The notes: generated from the letters alone by a model not told the origin. 64,000 nt of DNA from Isoetes taiwanensis (GCA_021234155.1 JAJEKV010000030.1:940901-1004900), one strand, 5' to 3'; shown: positions 1-11,985, numbered from the stretch's first letter. Numbers and translations: made by a program.

Positions 1-1943
1 AGGAGAAAAATACTAATAAGCAGGGATGTTGTGTTTGTGGAAGAGCAATTGTACAAGGATGTTAAGGATCTAAATTTAAAAGAAAAGGCTAAGCCAAGTG
101 AAATACAGAAAGCAAATGATATTGCTGATTTTGACAGTGATAATGATGATGAAAATGCAAACAAAACAGCTCAAGAGGGCATGAATTTTGATAATCCTAC
201 CCAAGAAGAAGCACAAGAAAGAATTACCGCTGTTAAACAAAGGAAATGGATGTCTGAGGCAGATAGGCTCAAAAAGGAATTGGCAGATAAAGGAATTATG
301 ATTAATGAGCATGGAAGAGAAGCTGATGGTAAAAGCAAAAGATTAGAGGCAATAGAAGAAGAGATGATTCCACATTTAATGACAGCCATGGAAATTGATG
401 TGCCACAAACTTTTGAAGAAGCAATGGGTAGCAGAAACAACAAACAATGGCAGATTGCCATGAATGAGGAAATATCTGCATTTAAAAATGGGCGGGAGCG
501 GTGAAGCAGGGCGGAAAAATAAGAATATTGTGGGAAACAAATGGATTTTTAAGATTAAGGAACTTCGGATGGATCGGGGAATACAAAGCGGGCTTGTTGC
601 CCAAGGCTTCACACAAAAAAGGAGTTGACTATAATGATACCTATTCTCCAATAGTAAAATTATCAAGCATTAGAATTATGCTATGGCCAACTCAATGATT
701 TTGGGAAGTTCGACATATGGATGTTATACTTTGCTTTTTAAATCACGAGTTAGAGGAAGAGATCTACATGAAACCACCTTTGGGATTTGAAAAAAAAGAG
801 GATAAAATTTGGAGACTAAAGAGGCGTTATATGGCCTTAAACAATCACCTAGAGCATGGTATACTTGCATGGACAATTATCTGATAGATCAGGGTTTTAT
901 GAAGCTAAATGGAGATGGAAATCTTTATGTCTACAAGCAGCATACTATTTTTGCCTTATTGCCCTTTATGTAGATGGATGTGTAATGTTTTCTAACAATT
1001 TGGATTGCTTGGAAATTTGCAAGAAGTTGCTCAAGTCCAGATTTAAAATGACAAATTTAGGGGAGTTGAAAAAGTTCTTGGGAATTAAGGTGACCAGAAA
1101 TCGAGATGAGAAAATTATAAAGTTAAGTCAAACAGATTATGTTCATGGCGTGCTTGATAGATTTAAGATGAAAAATTGTAACATGGTGAATACTCCTCTG
1201 GTTCCAGGCCATAAAATCAGCAAAGACATGTGTCCTACAACAAGTGAAGAAATTGAAGACATGAAAAAAATTCCTTATAGAAGTTTGATTGGCTGTCTAC
1301 AAGACCTGATATTGCCTTTGCAGTAAACTTGCTGAGTAGGTATAATAGCAACCCTGGATGACAGCATTGGGCAGTTGCCAAAAGTGTCCTAAGGTATTTA
1401 AAAGGAACAGCAGATCATGGACTTACATTCAGAGACAATGGACACAATATTGATGCATTTGCAGATGCTGACTGAGGAGGAGATGCTGATCAAAGACATT
1501 CTACCTCTGGTTATGTGGTGATGATTGGAGACAATCCTGTAAGTTGGAAATGCAAAAAACAAAATATTGTGGCTCTATCTAGTGCTGAGGCTGAGTACTC
1601 AGCAATAACACTTGCATCAAAGGAAATAATATGGATTAGGAGATTGTTGGAAGAATTTGGCATAACAAGTCATGAACCAACCACTTTGTGGTCAGATAGT
1701 ACCAGTGGAATTGCAATGACACAGAATCCAGTGCTTCATGAAAGATCAAAACATATTGAGATGAAACTGCATTTTATTAGAGAAATGGTTCAAAGGAAAT
1801 TGATTGCAGTGAAATACATTCCAACAGAAAGGCAGTTAGCTGACATGCTGACAAAAGCTCTCAGAGAATCCAGGTTTACCATGTTGAAAAATCTGCTGAA
1901 TATTCAAGGGACAGAAGTTAGTGTTTCTCTGATACAGTCGTGA
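1..1943 (+). pseudogene. Ty1-copia retrotransposon pol relic (integrase end, RT, RNase H)
   Basis: Decayed 3' part of a Ty1-copia polyprotein that would normally supply the integrase tail, reverse transcriptase and RNase H for retrotransposition. The 31-504 frame has the acidic linker and the PQTFEEAM and AMNEEI motifs that precede RT in copia Pol. RT continues with NDTYSPIVKLSSIRIM near 630-680, then LYVDGCVMFSNN at 966-1001 and LGELKKFLGI. RNase H follows with VALSSAEAEY at 1570-1600 and the ADMLTKAL tail at 1840-1860. Frame is lost near 500, 700-860 and 1326, and TGA at 1473-1475 replaces the Trp expected in the DADWGGD motif. The active-site motif reads YVDG where the family has YVDD. gag and most of integrase lie outside the window. 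Family assignment is secure; the element is dead. Confidence 0.93.
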
Positions 1944-1965
1944 CAGCAAAATATGAATATTCAAT

Positions 1966-1975
1966 GATGGGGAAG
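1966..1975 (+). other. Copia polypurine tract
   Basis: The purine-rich run gatggggaag lies 22 bases after the pol stop codon and directly precedes a TGTAGAGAATT sequence. This is where copia elements place the plus-strand primer just before the 3' LTR. Confidence 0.6.
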
Positions 1976-2409
1976 TGTAGAGAATTATGGCATGCTCAAA
2001 GAACCATTAGGGAAAATCGGTCATTGAATATTTATGTTTAAGAGACCATGGTATCATGGTGTACATTAGATAATTGATATTATTTGCAGACTACCCTAAA
2101 TAGTAGCTCGGTGAACAGTATATCGGGCCAGGTGGATCCAACAACATCAATCTAGCAACCGAGCTGATTGATCAATGGGTAAGATACAGGGATTGCCCGA
2201 TTGCGGTGATCTCCAAGAATATTTAACCAGAAATTCATTATGTACAGTTACAGAGTGGAAGCGAAATCTTAAGTTGAAGTTTCGTGTTTGTTCTTTGAAT
2301 ATCTTCTGTTGAATACCTAATGTTTTATGTGTGACATTTGTAACTTTAGTAAAATAAAAGGCTAAGTTCATATTTGAATAGTTTATTATTTAACAGCTCC
2401 TAGAAAATG
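1976..2409 (+). repeat. Probable copia 3' LTR
   Basis: Begins TGTAGAGAATTATGG directly after the polypurine tract, as copia 3' LTRs do. No second copy exists in the window, so the right end is a guess: candidates are the CA at about 2396 or the TGCA at about 2409. No protein-coding signal is seen. The left LTR and the target-site duplication lie outside the window. Confidence 0.5.
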
Positions 2410-2960
2410 CATCGAAGGAAGAGGATGAGATATTATCTTCTCAAAATGATTATACTTTCTACAACAAATCCAAACTGTCCAATATCCACCTCTTCATCTG
2501 GACCATTAAAGCCACCTCTTAATCTTCGTCCTTCCATTCTTCACCTCTTCATCTCTACTATACATTATTCTTTTATGCATACCATTGCCCCAAATAATAT
2601 CTCAATAGCCACATAAACATGTTGAACCACTTGTTGGTTCAACAATATTATATCCTCATACTCAATGACTTAGCCTTTACTATGCTAATAACAATATCAA
2701 TTTAGAGAAATGCTTGGTGCATTGAGCACCTTATTGTTTAAGATTAAGGAAGGCAATGTTTAAGCACACACAAAGGTGAGTATAACATGTTATTTAGTTC
2801 AGTCGAGGCAGAGTACAATATGTATCATCTGAATTTCTAGCTTTATCTTTATAGCTGACTTTGTCTTTGATCTGAAAATTGTATCTATCCATCCAACCAT
2901 CCATCCATCCATCCATCCATCTTTATTGATATAAATGATTAAGGATTCAAATTTGTTAAG
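2410..2960. other. AT-rich intergenic DNA with (CATC)n run
   Basis: No convincing gene. The only structure seen is a (CATC)n microsatellite at about 2889-2922. Confidence 0.5.
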
Positions 2961-2962
2961 GG

Positions 2963-3007
2963 GACTAGAATAGAGTAGAATAGAACAGATTTTTTTTAAT
3001 GCCCACT
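2963..3007 (-). repeat. LINE-type 3' tail, minus strand
   Basis: Read on the minus strand this is GTGGGCATTAAAAAAAA followed by a loose (TTCTA)n repeat. It matches the end of the LINE at 9520-9544, where GTGGACGTTAAAAAAA is followed by ATTCTATTC repeats. Only the tail is recognisable. Confidence 0.45.
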
Positions 3008-3540
3008 AAGCTAAACTTGTCCGAAGCTAATCCCAAAACTTTATATGATTTAGCTAAACTCCACAAATTTTTCCTCTCATACTTTCTAACATTTAGTTAA
3101 GCTAACTGAAGTTCATGTCAGAGGTTTTTGTGACGTGGGCACGAAAAACCTTAAGCTAACATTATTAGACTTTTTTTTTCCAACTGTTTTCATTACTTTG
3201 GTTATTTTCTTCGTGAAAACATGCTAAAACAATGTCTGCTAGCTAAATCTAAGACTCAAACTATTCCATGGATGCTAGGAAATAAATTATTAATCGTATT
3301 TCTTATTGCTTAAAATTTATTTAGTTTACATTCCAATTTTTTTTTATAGTTTCTTTATTTTTATAAATTTTCACTCTTACTTTCTAGCATTTGGCTAAAG
3401 AGCTCAAAGATTGGTGCTTGCCAGAAAAAAGTTAAACTAAAATTATTATTTTTTCCTCATTTTTTTCCATTTACTTTAGCCAACATTTTTTGAAGGTTTG
3501 CCAAATAGCTAAGTTAGCCCTTAAATTATTCCATGCATGG
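3008..3540 (-). repeat. Dispersed AT-rich repeat, two diverged units
   Basis: Two related units of about 270-290 bp share phrases such as TTTAGCTAAAC, CTTTCTAGCATTTGGCTAA and AATTATTCCATG. The reverse complement matches 18370-18965 along most of its length. No coding potential is seen. It behaves like a non-coding dispersed repeat or MITE; the family is not recognised. Confidence 0.6.
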
Positions 3541-5230
3541 GAGCATGTGAGAAAGCCATTATTGTTATTGATAAAGTAAACATCTTGAAGTTACGAGCGA
3601 AGAATGCAATAGATATAGCATATTCTCCTTCCACAATAAATGTGTTTAGCCTTAGAGAATTCTTGAAGGTTAAAACATTCTATAAACTATCATCTTTATG
3701 CTGGCATCAACAATTGCTATAAAGTAGCCATTATCACGAGTCTAGCTTGAGTTTTCATGCCATTGTGTTTGATTTAAGAAAGACAACTTTTCATTATTAG
3801 GAATGGGTGGGATTACCAAGTACTTACTGAGAGGGTCTACAATGCTAGTAGACACCATAATAACTAGCCAAGAAACTGTCATAATTAAGGAGAGCATTGG
3901 AGCAATAAATGATTTATATGTATATCCATTATGATCGAAAGGTATTCATTGTTATGAAGGATATGAGCTCCCCTAATGATCATGTTATCTTCTATAACCC
4001 ACATATATTGCCGATGATCCCCCTCATTGTAGCATACTATATAGGCGTGCTTATTCAATGTCAAGATGATATATCAAATGTGCCCGGGACCACTCTCTAG
4101 ATCCATGTCTGTAAATCACTTGTACATGAAAATTCATCTTTGGTATTGCTTTAAGCACTTTTTAAGTAATGAATAGTTTTCAAAAACTTGAAGTGATGTC
4201 GCCTTAGCAGCACCAATCTAGTTTCAGTTACATGTTTTTGCATCCTCAGTCCTTCTTGGCCCTTTCATATATTCTTTCATGTAGTGGAGCCCATAGACCC
4301 TTTAGTCTTTGTGGGTGATAGAAGTCAACTCAATCCAATTCTATCAGGGTAAAAGATCCATATCATCCATTCTTAAACCCTTTAGTGAACACATAATTGA
4401 AGAAAATATGAAGAGTCCTAGAATGGCCTTTCTCTCCTATCTCTCCTTCTATTCGTTTCTTTGAAGAATCCCCATTGACAAGAAGAACTGCCATCATCAG
4501 ATGAAGAGGGAACGGGGGAGGGGAAGGGCAATGGCATTAACATAAAATATTGGCCTCATTGGTTTAGTGAATAAGCATGCCAAAGTTTGGCGTTTTACGG
4601 TGGAAAATGTATAAGTGTGCCTCCATTTACGAGGGGCGGAAGAAGAAGAGGGAAATGAAAAAAGGAGGGGGGAGGGGGTAATCTATCGGCTGTGGTTTAA
4701 TACGAATTCTCATTTCTCTGTTACATTCCCTATCGCATGGAACATGGTGGTGATGAGACAAAATAAATGTTTCAAAAAAATCTGCATATCCTAACATGTA
4801 GAAAAAGTATTCTTGATTCCCTCTAGCATTATTGCATGTGGTCAAACTGTCATGCATAGGAAATCTACCTAGAGTGATTCCAAATTTTTGCCACTTGCCA
4901 CTCTGTAGAAAAGTGACACGTAACATACCTATTTTGGCAACAAATATTGTAATTCCTTACCATAGCATCATACCTAGAATCTCTTTTCTCGCATTATAGA
5001 GTTCATGTTATATTTGATGAGTTTTTGTTTTATATACTATTGAGGAGTCCTAATACTGGTGGAAATATATTATGAAAATTATAGTACCTTTAACATAGTT
5101 TTTGACGAGAACGAGATACCTTCGGTTAGAGTGTAAGCATGTAACATGCCCCTCAATGCATGGCAAATAATTTATGATTTTGAATGTGACAAGTCTTAAT
5201 CTTAGTTTTTTATTCGAAACAAAGAACAAT
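3541..5230. other. Intergenic DNA, no gene recognised
   Basis: AT-rich sequence with several short ORFs lacking recognisable motifs. It includes a possible LINE 3' tail at 4255-4345. Missing C-terminal exons of the minus-strand dioxygenase gene would be expected here, but none was found. Confidence 0.4.
4255..4345 (+). repeat. Possible LINE 3' tail
   Basis: The phrase CCCATAGACCCTTTAGTCTTTG, followed by GTGGGTGATAGAA and a CAATCCAATTC run, parallels the 3' end of the LINE at 9480-9544 (CCCATGACCTATTGGTCTTCG then GTGGACGTTAAAA then TTCTA repeats). No coding part of a LINE is attached. Confidence 0.4.
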
Positions 5231-5320
5231 CACTTAACAGAATATGTGCATGTAAGTTGTGCTTCGGCCAATGTGATGTGTGTGAAAGGAGACAAAGTAT
5301 GAAAGAAGGAGCACATACTG

Positions 5321-5979
5321 TTGTTCAGCTTCAGATCTAATACTCGTTCCAAAAGTAGACCTCCAACTGTTCTCCCCATATTCGTCCAAGACATTGTAAT
5401 AAGTAATACCCTTGCTTTCTAAAGCATGGAGTAGATGAGGAACCTCCAACTTGAGCCTATCGTACACAATGTCGCCTCGCACGATTGGGGTAGTCCCATG
5501 TTTACAAGGGGCAGTTTTGCAAAAGAACATTATAACATCAGGATACATAGGTAGCTGTGTAATAGACTAAAAATAGTTAGATTCTCCTTACAACATGAGA
5601 TACAAGAACACATGATACTTACATATGCCATTTCATTGTGAAATCCGATCTCAACCTCACATGGTAGATCATTTGAGTACACGGCACCAATCACTCGTCT
5701 CCTAGTAGCTGCACCTCCTTCATAGCCAAAATCATTGTAGCCAAGAGCTGCTACTAGTTCATTAAACTCTGCTGCATTTTCAACTTTGAAACCTCTAAAT
5801 ATGATAGCTCCGACATTTTTTAGTTTGTCTAGAATCCATGCATGCTTTGCGTTCATTGCATCTGCCAAATCATTGAATCCCGAATGACATGCATTTGTTG
5901 GCTCAAATATCAGCGGGAAGAGCATGCCTTCTACTTCCTTTTGCTTTGGATGACTTGCCTCCTTGAATAACTCTCCCAT
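5321..5979 (-). pseudogene. Clavaminate synthase-like (TauD/TfdA dioxygenase) 5' gene fragment, two exons
   Basis: Fe(II)/2-oxoglutarate dioxygenase of the plant clavaminate-synthase-like group. Exon 1 (5979-5623) starts at MGELFKEA and includes GAIIFRGF and FHNEMAY; the His of HNE is the first predicted iron ligand. The donor GTAAGT at 5622-5617 and the acceptor ending at 5555 define a 68-bp phase-0 intron. Exon 2 (5554 to about 5321) resumes LPMYPDVIMFFC and includes TPIVRGDIVYDRL and GENSWRSTFG. A second donor-like GTATGT follows codons EAEQQ. The distal His and the oxoglutarate-binding Arg should lie in a later exon, which I do not find between 5230 and 3500. Either the last intron is very long or the gene is truncated. 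Substrate unknown. Confidence 0.8.
5555..5622 (-). other. 68-bp spliceosomal intron of the dioxygenase gene
   Basis: GTAAGT donor and a TTACACAG acceptor on the minus strand. Removing it joins HNEMAY to LPMYPD in frame, as expected in this protein family. It has several in-frame T-rich stretches near the acceptor. Confidence 0.75.
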
Positions 5980-7320
5980 CTCACAAGTTGGATCTCCACT
6001 TCAATATGCCCTTCTATATAGATATTACCATTCTCTAAGCACGTGTCCCCGAAAATTATTGAATCGAATCATTCCCAACATCAATCAAGTTCAATCTATG
6101 TTTAAATTCCATAATATGGAATTATATCCATAACCTAGCATATAGGAATTGGATGCATGCATCAACCATCAAATTCAAAAAGTATCATACCTTCTATGGG
6201 TCCCTTATAACGTGGCATGATAAATTCCTTTGAATGGATGCACTAGAAGATTTTATCCCTGACTACCATGCTATTGGGATACTTTTGTCCAAGATCATGA
6301 GCCATGATACTAGTAGTTTATTTGATCTAAGGTAAGGAGCCTACTATGTAGAAATGGATAGATGGATGTGAGAGGTGGGACCCTTGGTCAATGTCCCTAT
6401 AAATTTTTGCGGTCAAATCTATGACATCATATCGGTTCCAACATAAAATGAGAACTTCTAAATGTGAAGTTTCTTTACCTTGTCTATATATATATTAGAA
6501 GGTATGATTTGTATCACTTCGGTTTGTTGATTCATTGTAATCTTAAAGCAATACTAGTTTAAGTATTATCCACGATTATTATTTTGTGTACCTATAATGT
6601 ACTTTTGCTATGTTAGTGCGTGTGCTATGCTATTACACTATCTCTCAATTACCCTGTGCTATTCTAGTGAGGAACTTGCATAGTGATAAGACTTCGAATA
6701 ATATAAGCATTTTGGTCGCCATCATAGTGCACAAGTGTTTGTAAAGGAATATTGTTGAGGGCAACTGACTATAATCTCTATTAATTTGTGTATTCTAGGG
6801 AGAGATGTGCATGACAAAACTGATCAGCTCGCTGTCATAGGTTTTCATGTCACTCGATATCATTTTTTGCAAGGGAATATTGTTGAAGAGAAAGAAAAAA
6901 GGATGCACTACAACGAAGGATTCTCGCAGAGCACAAAAAACATCATCAATGTACAAATTGCGACACCTATTTCTCATTTCTAAACTACTCATCATTAGAT
7001 TCAACATAGTCTTAACATGTCTAAAATCTATAAAGGCAGCTCTGAGTCTTTTGTAGAAGAATGAATTGTTTCTAGCATCTCATGACATGATGCATCATTT
7101 GGTTTCTTCCTCCATTTCTTATTCTAATAGTCATGTAAATAATAGGATCCCTTTTTTGATGTTGACTCCCATGAGTATTCCACAAGAATCTTCTCATACC
7201 ATGGATCATGATTAGATTCTAACCCCATGGGACAAGTATCAATACCTATGTAGATCAAACTCCTCAAAAAGCTTATCCTTTATTGGGCCAATGTCTTCTT
7301 TCAATTGTTGTTCTAGTAGT
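5980..7320. other. Intergenic DNA upstream of the dioxygenase gene
   Basis: AT-rich sequence. This is the promoter side of the minus-strand dioxygenase fragment, but I see no unambiguous TATA box. Short ORFs here have no recognisable motif. Confidence 0.4.
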
Positions 7321-7327
7321 CTAGGTA

Positions 7328-7420
7328 ATTGGATGGATGGGTGGATGGATGGATGGATGGATGGATGGGGTTTTAACATCCATAGAGGTCAAATTGACCG
7401 TGGGACCCAAACAATAAAAG
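7328..7420 (-). repeat. (GGAT)n-tailed LINE-type 3' end, minus strand
   Basis: A (GGAT)n run at about 7331-7368 is followed by GGGGTTTTAACATCCATAGAG and GTGGGACCC. Read on the minus strand this is gggtcccac, a short gap, then tggatgttaaaa and (ATCC)n. That is the same order as the tail of the LINE at 9465-9544, with a different simple repeat. Confidence 0.45.
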
Positions 7421-8205
7421 AGGCATCGAAGGTCAAAAAGTACAAATAATAGATAATGATAATGCCAATGGTAATGGAAGGATACTTATGCTGATTCCCA
7501 TGACCATTCCACAACCTTCTTATACTATGGATCATGATCAGATTCCCCTTGCTGATATACCATATAGGACAAGTATCATAAACTAGTCTAATGGCAAAAA
7601 CATACCATTTTTTGCATGCTTGTGTAGATCTCCTCTAAGGGCTTGGCCTCTATTAAACTAATATAACAATAATCCTTATTAGGAGGGACTTGGTTGACAT
7701 TTATCAGTTCTCTTCCTAGCATGTTAGTGGCCTTCTTGCAATGCAAATGGCATGAGCTTACATTATGAAGAGCTTTTAGAAGTTTTTAAGCTAATCTATT
7801 TAATATACAAAAACAGATTTTTGTCATGTTTGTCTCAACTTCTAATTTGGACCATATCATGCTATAAATAAAAATAGCCAGTTTAGATTTTACGTTTTTT
7901 TTTTTAAATGAAGTCTTTTAGAAAATCGATTAACTGATGAGATAAGTTAGAGCACCTTTTCAATAAGGATGTCCAATTTTAGAAATGGTGCAATTCTACA
8001 TATAAAATGCAGATATGGGAAGCATGGAGGCTCACCGAAAAAATGTACTATGGAGTCAATTGATGTAGGAGTTGCGAGCAACAACATATGAAGTAGAAAA
8101 AGTTCAAAGGACTCTTAGATATGGGAATGATTTATGTAGTCTGGTTAAAAGTTGTAGGATCTTGATTCCTACCAAAACCCCATTCAAGGATCTAAATCCA
8201 AAATA
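7421..8205. other. AT-rich intergenic DNA
   Basis: No gene-like ORF. Contains short T-runs and nothing else that I can identify. Confidence 0.4.
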
Positions 8206-8206
8206 A

Positions 8207-8262
8207 CATAGATGGATGGATGGATGGATGGATAAAAATTTAACATCCATTGAGCCACAAAA
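8207..8262 (-). repeat. (GGAT)n-tailed LINE-type 3' end, minus strand
   Basis: A (GGAT)n run at about 8211-8232 is followed by AAAAATTTAACATCCATTGAG, the same arrangement as at 7328. It directly abuts the plus-strand LINE fragment that starts near 8250. Confidence 0.45.
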
Positions 8263-9544
8263 GGACTATGGACAGTACAATGAGCATGGCATTAAGCCAA
8301 AAACAAGAGGTTCGACAATTTGCTGCTATTGTGAAACATGATCTCCCTTTTGTAGTTTTTGTAGTTTTTGTTGAAGTTGTAGATAGCTACAAGTATCTTG
8401 GTGTAGAATTCTGTAAGAACACACTTTGGGAAGCGATTGTATTACCAAAGCCGGTGGTGTTGGATGGAGAGCACTCTATGCCATGCAAAACAATTGTTTT
8501 CGCCAAGAAATTCATGATTGGCCACGGAAAGCCCACTTGTTTTGGGACTTTGGTAGAGCTGTTTTTTCTTGTATGGTTCGAAGTGTGGGGGCACGCCATT
8601 AGTGCTAGTGCTTGGGAGAGCTTGGAGCGGGTGCAAAAGTCATTTCTACAGCCTTTGAGTTAAAACAAATGGTGCCCTATGCTATTCTTTTTACAAGAGA
8701 CAGGGTTTTGGCCTCTTCAACATTCCGCTATGAAGCGCCATCTCCACTATATCCGCAAGGTGCACCACATGGATGATGTTAGGTATCCTGTTCTTGCACT
8801 TGCCATGGCTGAATCTCCTCGGCGTTTGAAACGATGTTGGAAAGAGCATTGCACTACATGGTTTGCGTTGGGCAACATTGCAAACTAATCGCCTCGATGC
8901 TTGCCGATTCGATCCCGAGCTTTTGCAACAATATCTTAATGGTCGTTTTTTCTCAAAAGATATGGGACGCAGATTACTTTGGCCCAAGTGGCGGTCATTA
9001 TCATGCACACATAAATCCCACTTTGGCACGGGGGCCCCAAGCTTATTTGCTTGCTTCATTGTCCAGGAACAAGCTTGTAGCTATTACATCAATTCATACG
9101 GGGTCCCACAGCCACGGATTGAGACATGTAGATGGGAGCGGCCGCAATTCATGCGGCGAGACTATGTACTGTTGCGATTCATGGGTTATTGAAGATGAAA
9201 GCCATACTCTTCTGAGTTGCCCTGCTTTTGAGATAGTCCGGAATCATTTTTCGACCTTAGCATTCCATTCCACGCTTCCACAACTTCTCAGCACACCATC
9301 TGTGCATGACTTGGCATTATATATATTTGAGGTTCTAGATAAACGTTTGCAATTATTTAGCCCTCAGTAGTCATTATCTAAGCTTGTCTAGTATCATCAT
9401 TACTGCAAAGGTTTTTCCCTTGAAAACCTTTCGAGGCAGGGGTTTTTTAATCCTAGTAGTAATGATTGTACTAGCCCATTGTATGGGTCCCATGACCTAT
9501 TGGTCTTCGTGGACGTTAAAAAAACTATTCTATTCTATTCTATA
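8263..9544 (+). pseudogene. 5'-truncated L1-type LINE: RT C-terminus, zinc-knuckle region and 3' tail
   Basis: Carboxy-terminal part of a plant LINE ORF2 protein. The reading path begins with YKYLGVEF and KNTLWEA (end of RT), then EVWGHAIS and SAWESLERVQKSFL, then RHLHYIRKVHHM. It continues with FFSKDMGRR, PQPRIETCRWERPQFMRRDYV and the EDESHTLLSCPAF cysteine/histidine region typical of plant L1 tails. Frame changes occur near 8660-8690, 8860 and 9165, so it is a pseudogene. The 3' UTR ends with CCCATGACCTATTGG, GTGGACGTTAAAAAAA and a (TTCTA)n-like tail at 9520-9544, marking the true 3' terminus. The 5' side is truncated. It may belong to the same family as the LINEs at 36.2 and 61.2 kb, which here show only their 5' halves. 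Confidence 0.88.
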
Positions 9545-10229
9545 AAATGCTAGTTCAAAAGCCCTTTTGTTGTAAATAATTGCTATTGTGGATCTGACCT
9601 TCTTATGTAGATCCAACATTTTTTTAATGCAAAATCCTCATTCCTTTGGTGTAGATCTGGCGAGAGCTGCAAGCTTTTCTTTCAGAGTTGAAACATACAA
9701 CATATAACATAATTGAAACATGACAGAGTTTTACCTGCTTCATATTCTTTACCTGTTTAGTAGAATTGGTGGGTTGATCATTCCGCATGGTAGGAGATGT
9801 CATGTTGCGGCTTTGCAGAGCATGAGGCGACCCAACTTTTATTTTGTTTATCTCTATATAATAACAAACCTTAAGAATTAAAGTGAATTGAATTTTATCG
9901 TCCATAGAGATAAAAAAATCTTAGGACCCAATACAAGAAAGAGAGCACAACACATCCATTATTGCCTAGGATTACCCCAAAAAAAAAAGGGAGTTTTCAA
10001 CGGAAAGACCTTAACAGTAATAGACTCGATGAAAAACTGTACATTTGTACATATCAATGTGATGATGCAAGATTTATATCATGACATGATTATGATAGTA
10101 AAGGGAGGATGGAAGCGCGCCTATTTTCTTAGAAAATTTGTCTTTACTCTTATGTTTGAAGTATTCTCTTGGCCAAATTTGTTCAGAGTTCGAATTTTGC
10201 TTTCTTTGATCTCAATTTTCAGAAGGTTG
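9545..10229. other. Intergenic DNA with another LINE-like tail
   Basis: No gene recognised. At 9890-9945 the minus strand reads ttgggtcctaag, a short A-free gap and tatggacgataaaattc, a weaker version of the LINE tail pattern. The rest is anonymous AT-rich DNA. Confidence 0.35.
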
Positions 10230-11312
10230 CTATTGTAGATCATTGAGTTGTTTGAGGAGTTGTTGATCATCATTTATGGTACCATAGTGAGACAAGAATG
10301 CCACTTTCATTTCTAGCCAGCTTTGTTTCCAATGACTTTTATTGGCCATGAACCATTGATGGGGAGCACCACGTAGCGTGGTGGAGAAGATATGAAACTT
10401 GATCTGGGCTTGAGAGTGCCCATTTAAAACAGTGAAAGCTTCAAATTCCTCTATGTGTGCCTGAGCACTTTGCTCGAGAATGGACTTGCCTTTAGCATTG
10501 CCAAAAATTAGGATATGGAAGTTTGAGATGTAGAGCCGTGGAGGTAACTTGAGTGACGTTGAGGCACAACAGAGGGCCGTGAGCAAGGCATCTGCGTTGG
10601 AATAGTAAACCCAGGAGGTCCAGAAATTTTAGTGTTATTTGGAGCCATATCCTATGCACCCTCCTCTGTCAAAATGAGATCATCAATGTTGTACACATTG
10701 ACAGGAGATTGAAAAGATAGTGATGACTAAAATTCATGAACATTGTTAGGACCAAAAGAAACCTGAGAGTAGCCCATACCATGTTGTGTTGAAGACGGTT
10801 GCGAAGACAACGACATCTGCACAGAAGGAATATGGATATAAGTACTCTCCGGCATTTGAAAATATTGAGGTGTCTAGTGCACGGGAGTGTGATGCGGTGA
10901 TTGAGGTTGGAAGGAATGTTGACAATTTGGAGACGACCCCGGCCTTGAAAAGACTCAAGGAGTAGGAGGTGCCGAGTGAGCTCGGGCGAAATTGACCTTC
11001 TTTAATGTCATAGTCTCCATCGTAAGGATCTCGAGCAGCTTCCCTGCATTGATGGCGATCTAATCTAGCCGCAGTTTGGCAGAGAAGCTCTTCCTGGGTG
11101 AAAGCATGAACAGACATCTTGAAGGCTGAAGAAAAGAACGAAGACCTAGTGGCAGCGACAATGTTTGTCATGCGGGATTTTGCAAAAGAGATAAGAACAG
11201 AATGAACAAAACAAGAAACAAGGAGACTGTGCCAAGATAAGAATCCCTTGAGTATCATAAGAAATACATGAAGTCTCGTGAGATGCAGAGACAAAAAGTT
11301 GAAACAAGACAA
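10230..11312 (-). pseudogene. Gypsy-type gag relic
   Basis: Fragment of an LTR-retrotransposon capsid (gag) protein. The 10230-10586 frame carries the retrotrans_gag signature: GKSILEQSAQAHIEEFEAF, HIFSTTLRGAPHQWFM, then SWLEMKVAFLSHYG. Upstream on the minus strand (11312-10746) another frame begins near MTNIVAATRSS and includes MSVHAFTQEELLCQTAARLD, plausibly the gag N-terminus, but it is out of frame with the core. No pol follows toward lower coordinates, and no flanking LTR was identified. It is unrelated in sequence to the chromovirus gag at 44 and 49 kb. Confidence 0.72.
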
Positions 11313-11985
11313 TACTAAGTCTCATCTAAAACTTAAGGTCTAACTCTACCGATATATACAGTACAACGGCCTCAGGCTTAAAATAGGCATATGGCAGAGC
11401 CTTTGTGATCTCGATCACCAACTCCTGGATCACTTGCTTGATTTGAGGGAATTTTATCAGCGGCGTCATGAGTGCCGCGAATCCTGGTAAATTAGGGTCG
11501 TATCCACAGGTGTGGTCATATGTCACCCCTTGATCTCTTCTTTGACAAGGGCATGGGTTTTTGTGTGGGCGTGGGTTTGCTGCCTGATGCTCCTATGTGT
11601 CGCTTGCCTTTGTGCTTGTGTGCTGGCTTGCGTAGTGCTCAAGAATAGTCCAGTGCCTCTTTGCACGGGACTAACATTAATCTGGCAAGACATTGCCAGC
11701 AGATACACTCCATTCCATAAAATTCCAAGAACAAGACATAAAGTAATGTATACATGAAATCCATTGTGGCCAAAACATGAAATCCATTGTTTCTAGCAAT
11801 TTTTTTTCAGAGCATAGTTTTTTTTAGAGTTCGGCAGCTGCCTATCTCTTGAGCTTTTTCTTGCCTTTCCTAGCATTGCCTTTATCTGCTTTCTTTGTGC
11901 TCACTAATGTCTCTTGCAATTTGCCCAATACAACGTTGTAGATTTGCCTGCAATTTGCAACCTGCCCCTTGCTAAACTAGCCTAG
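11313..11985. other. Anonymous DNA between gag relic and unknown gene
   Basis: A 66-codon minus-strand ORF at 11326-11526 (CGYDPNLPGFAALM) may be leader of the gag relic. The rest, including a G/T-rich stretch at 11545-11640, shows nothing recognisable. Confidence 0.3.

Noticed and set aside
10746-11312. Single 188-codon gene on the minus strand
   Set aside because: Only its first part resembles a gag N-terminus; the rest is out of frame with the gag core. Treated as part of the gag relic.
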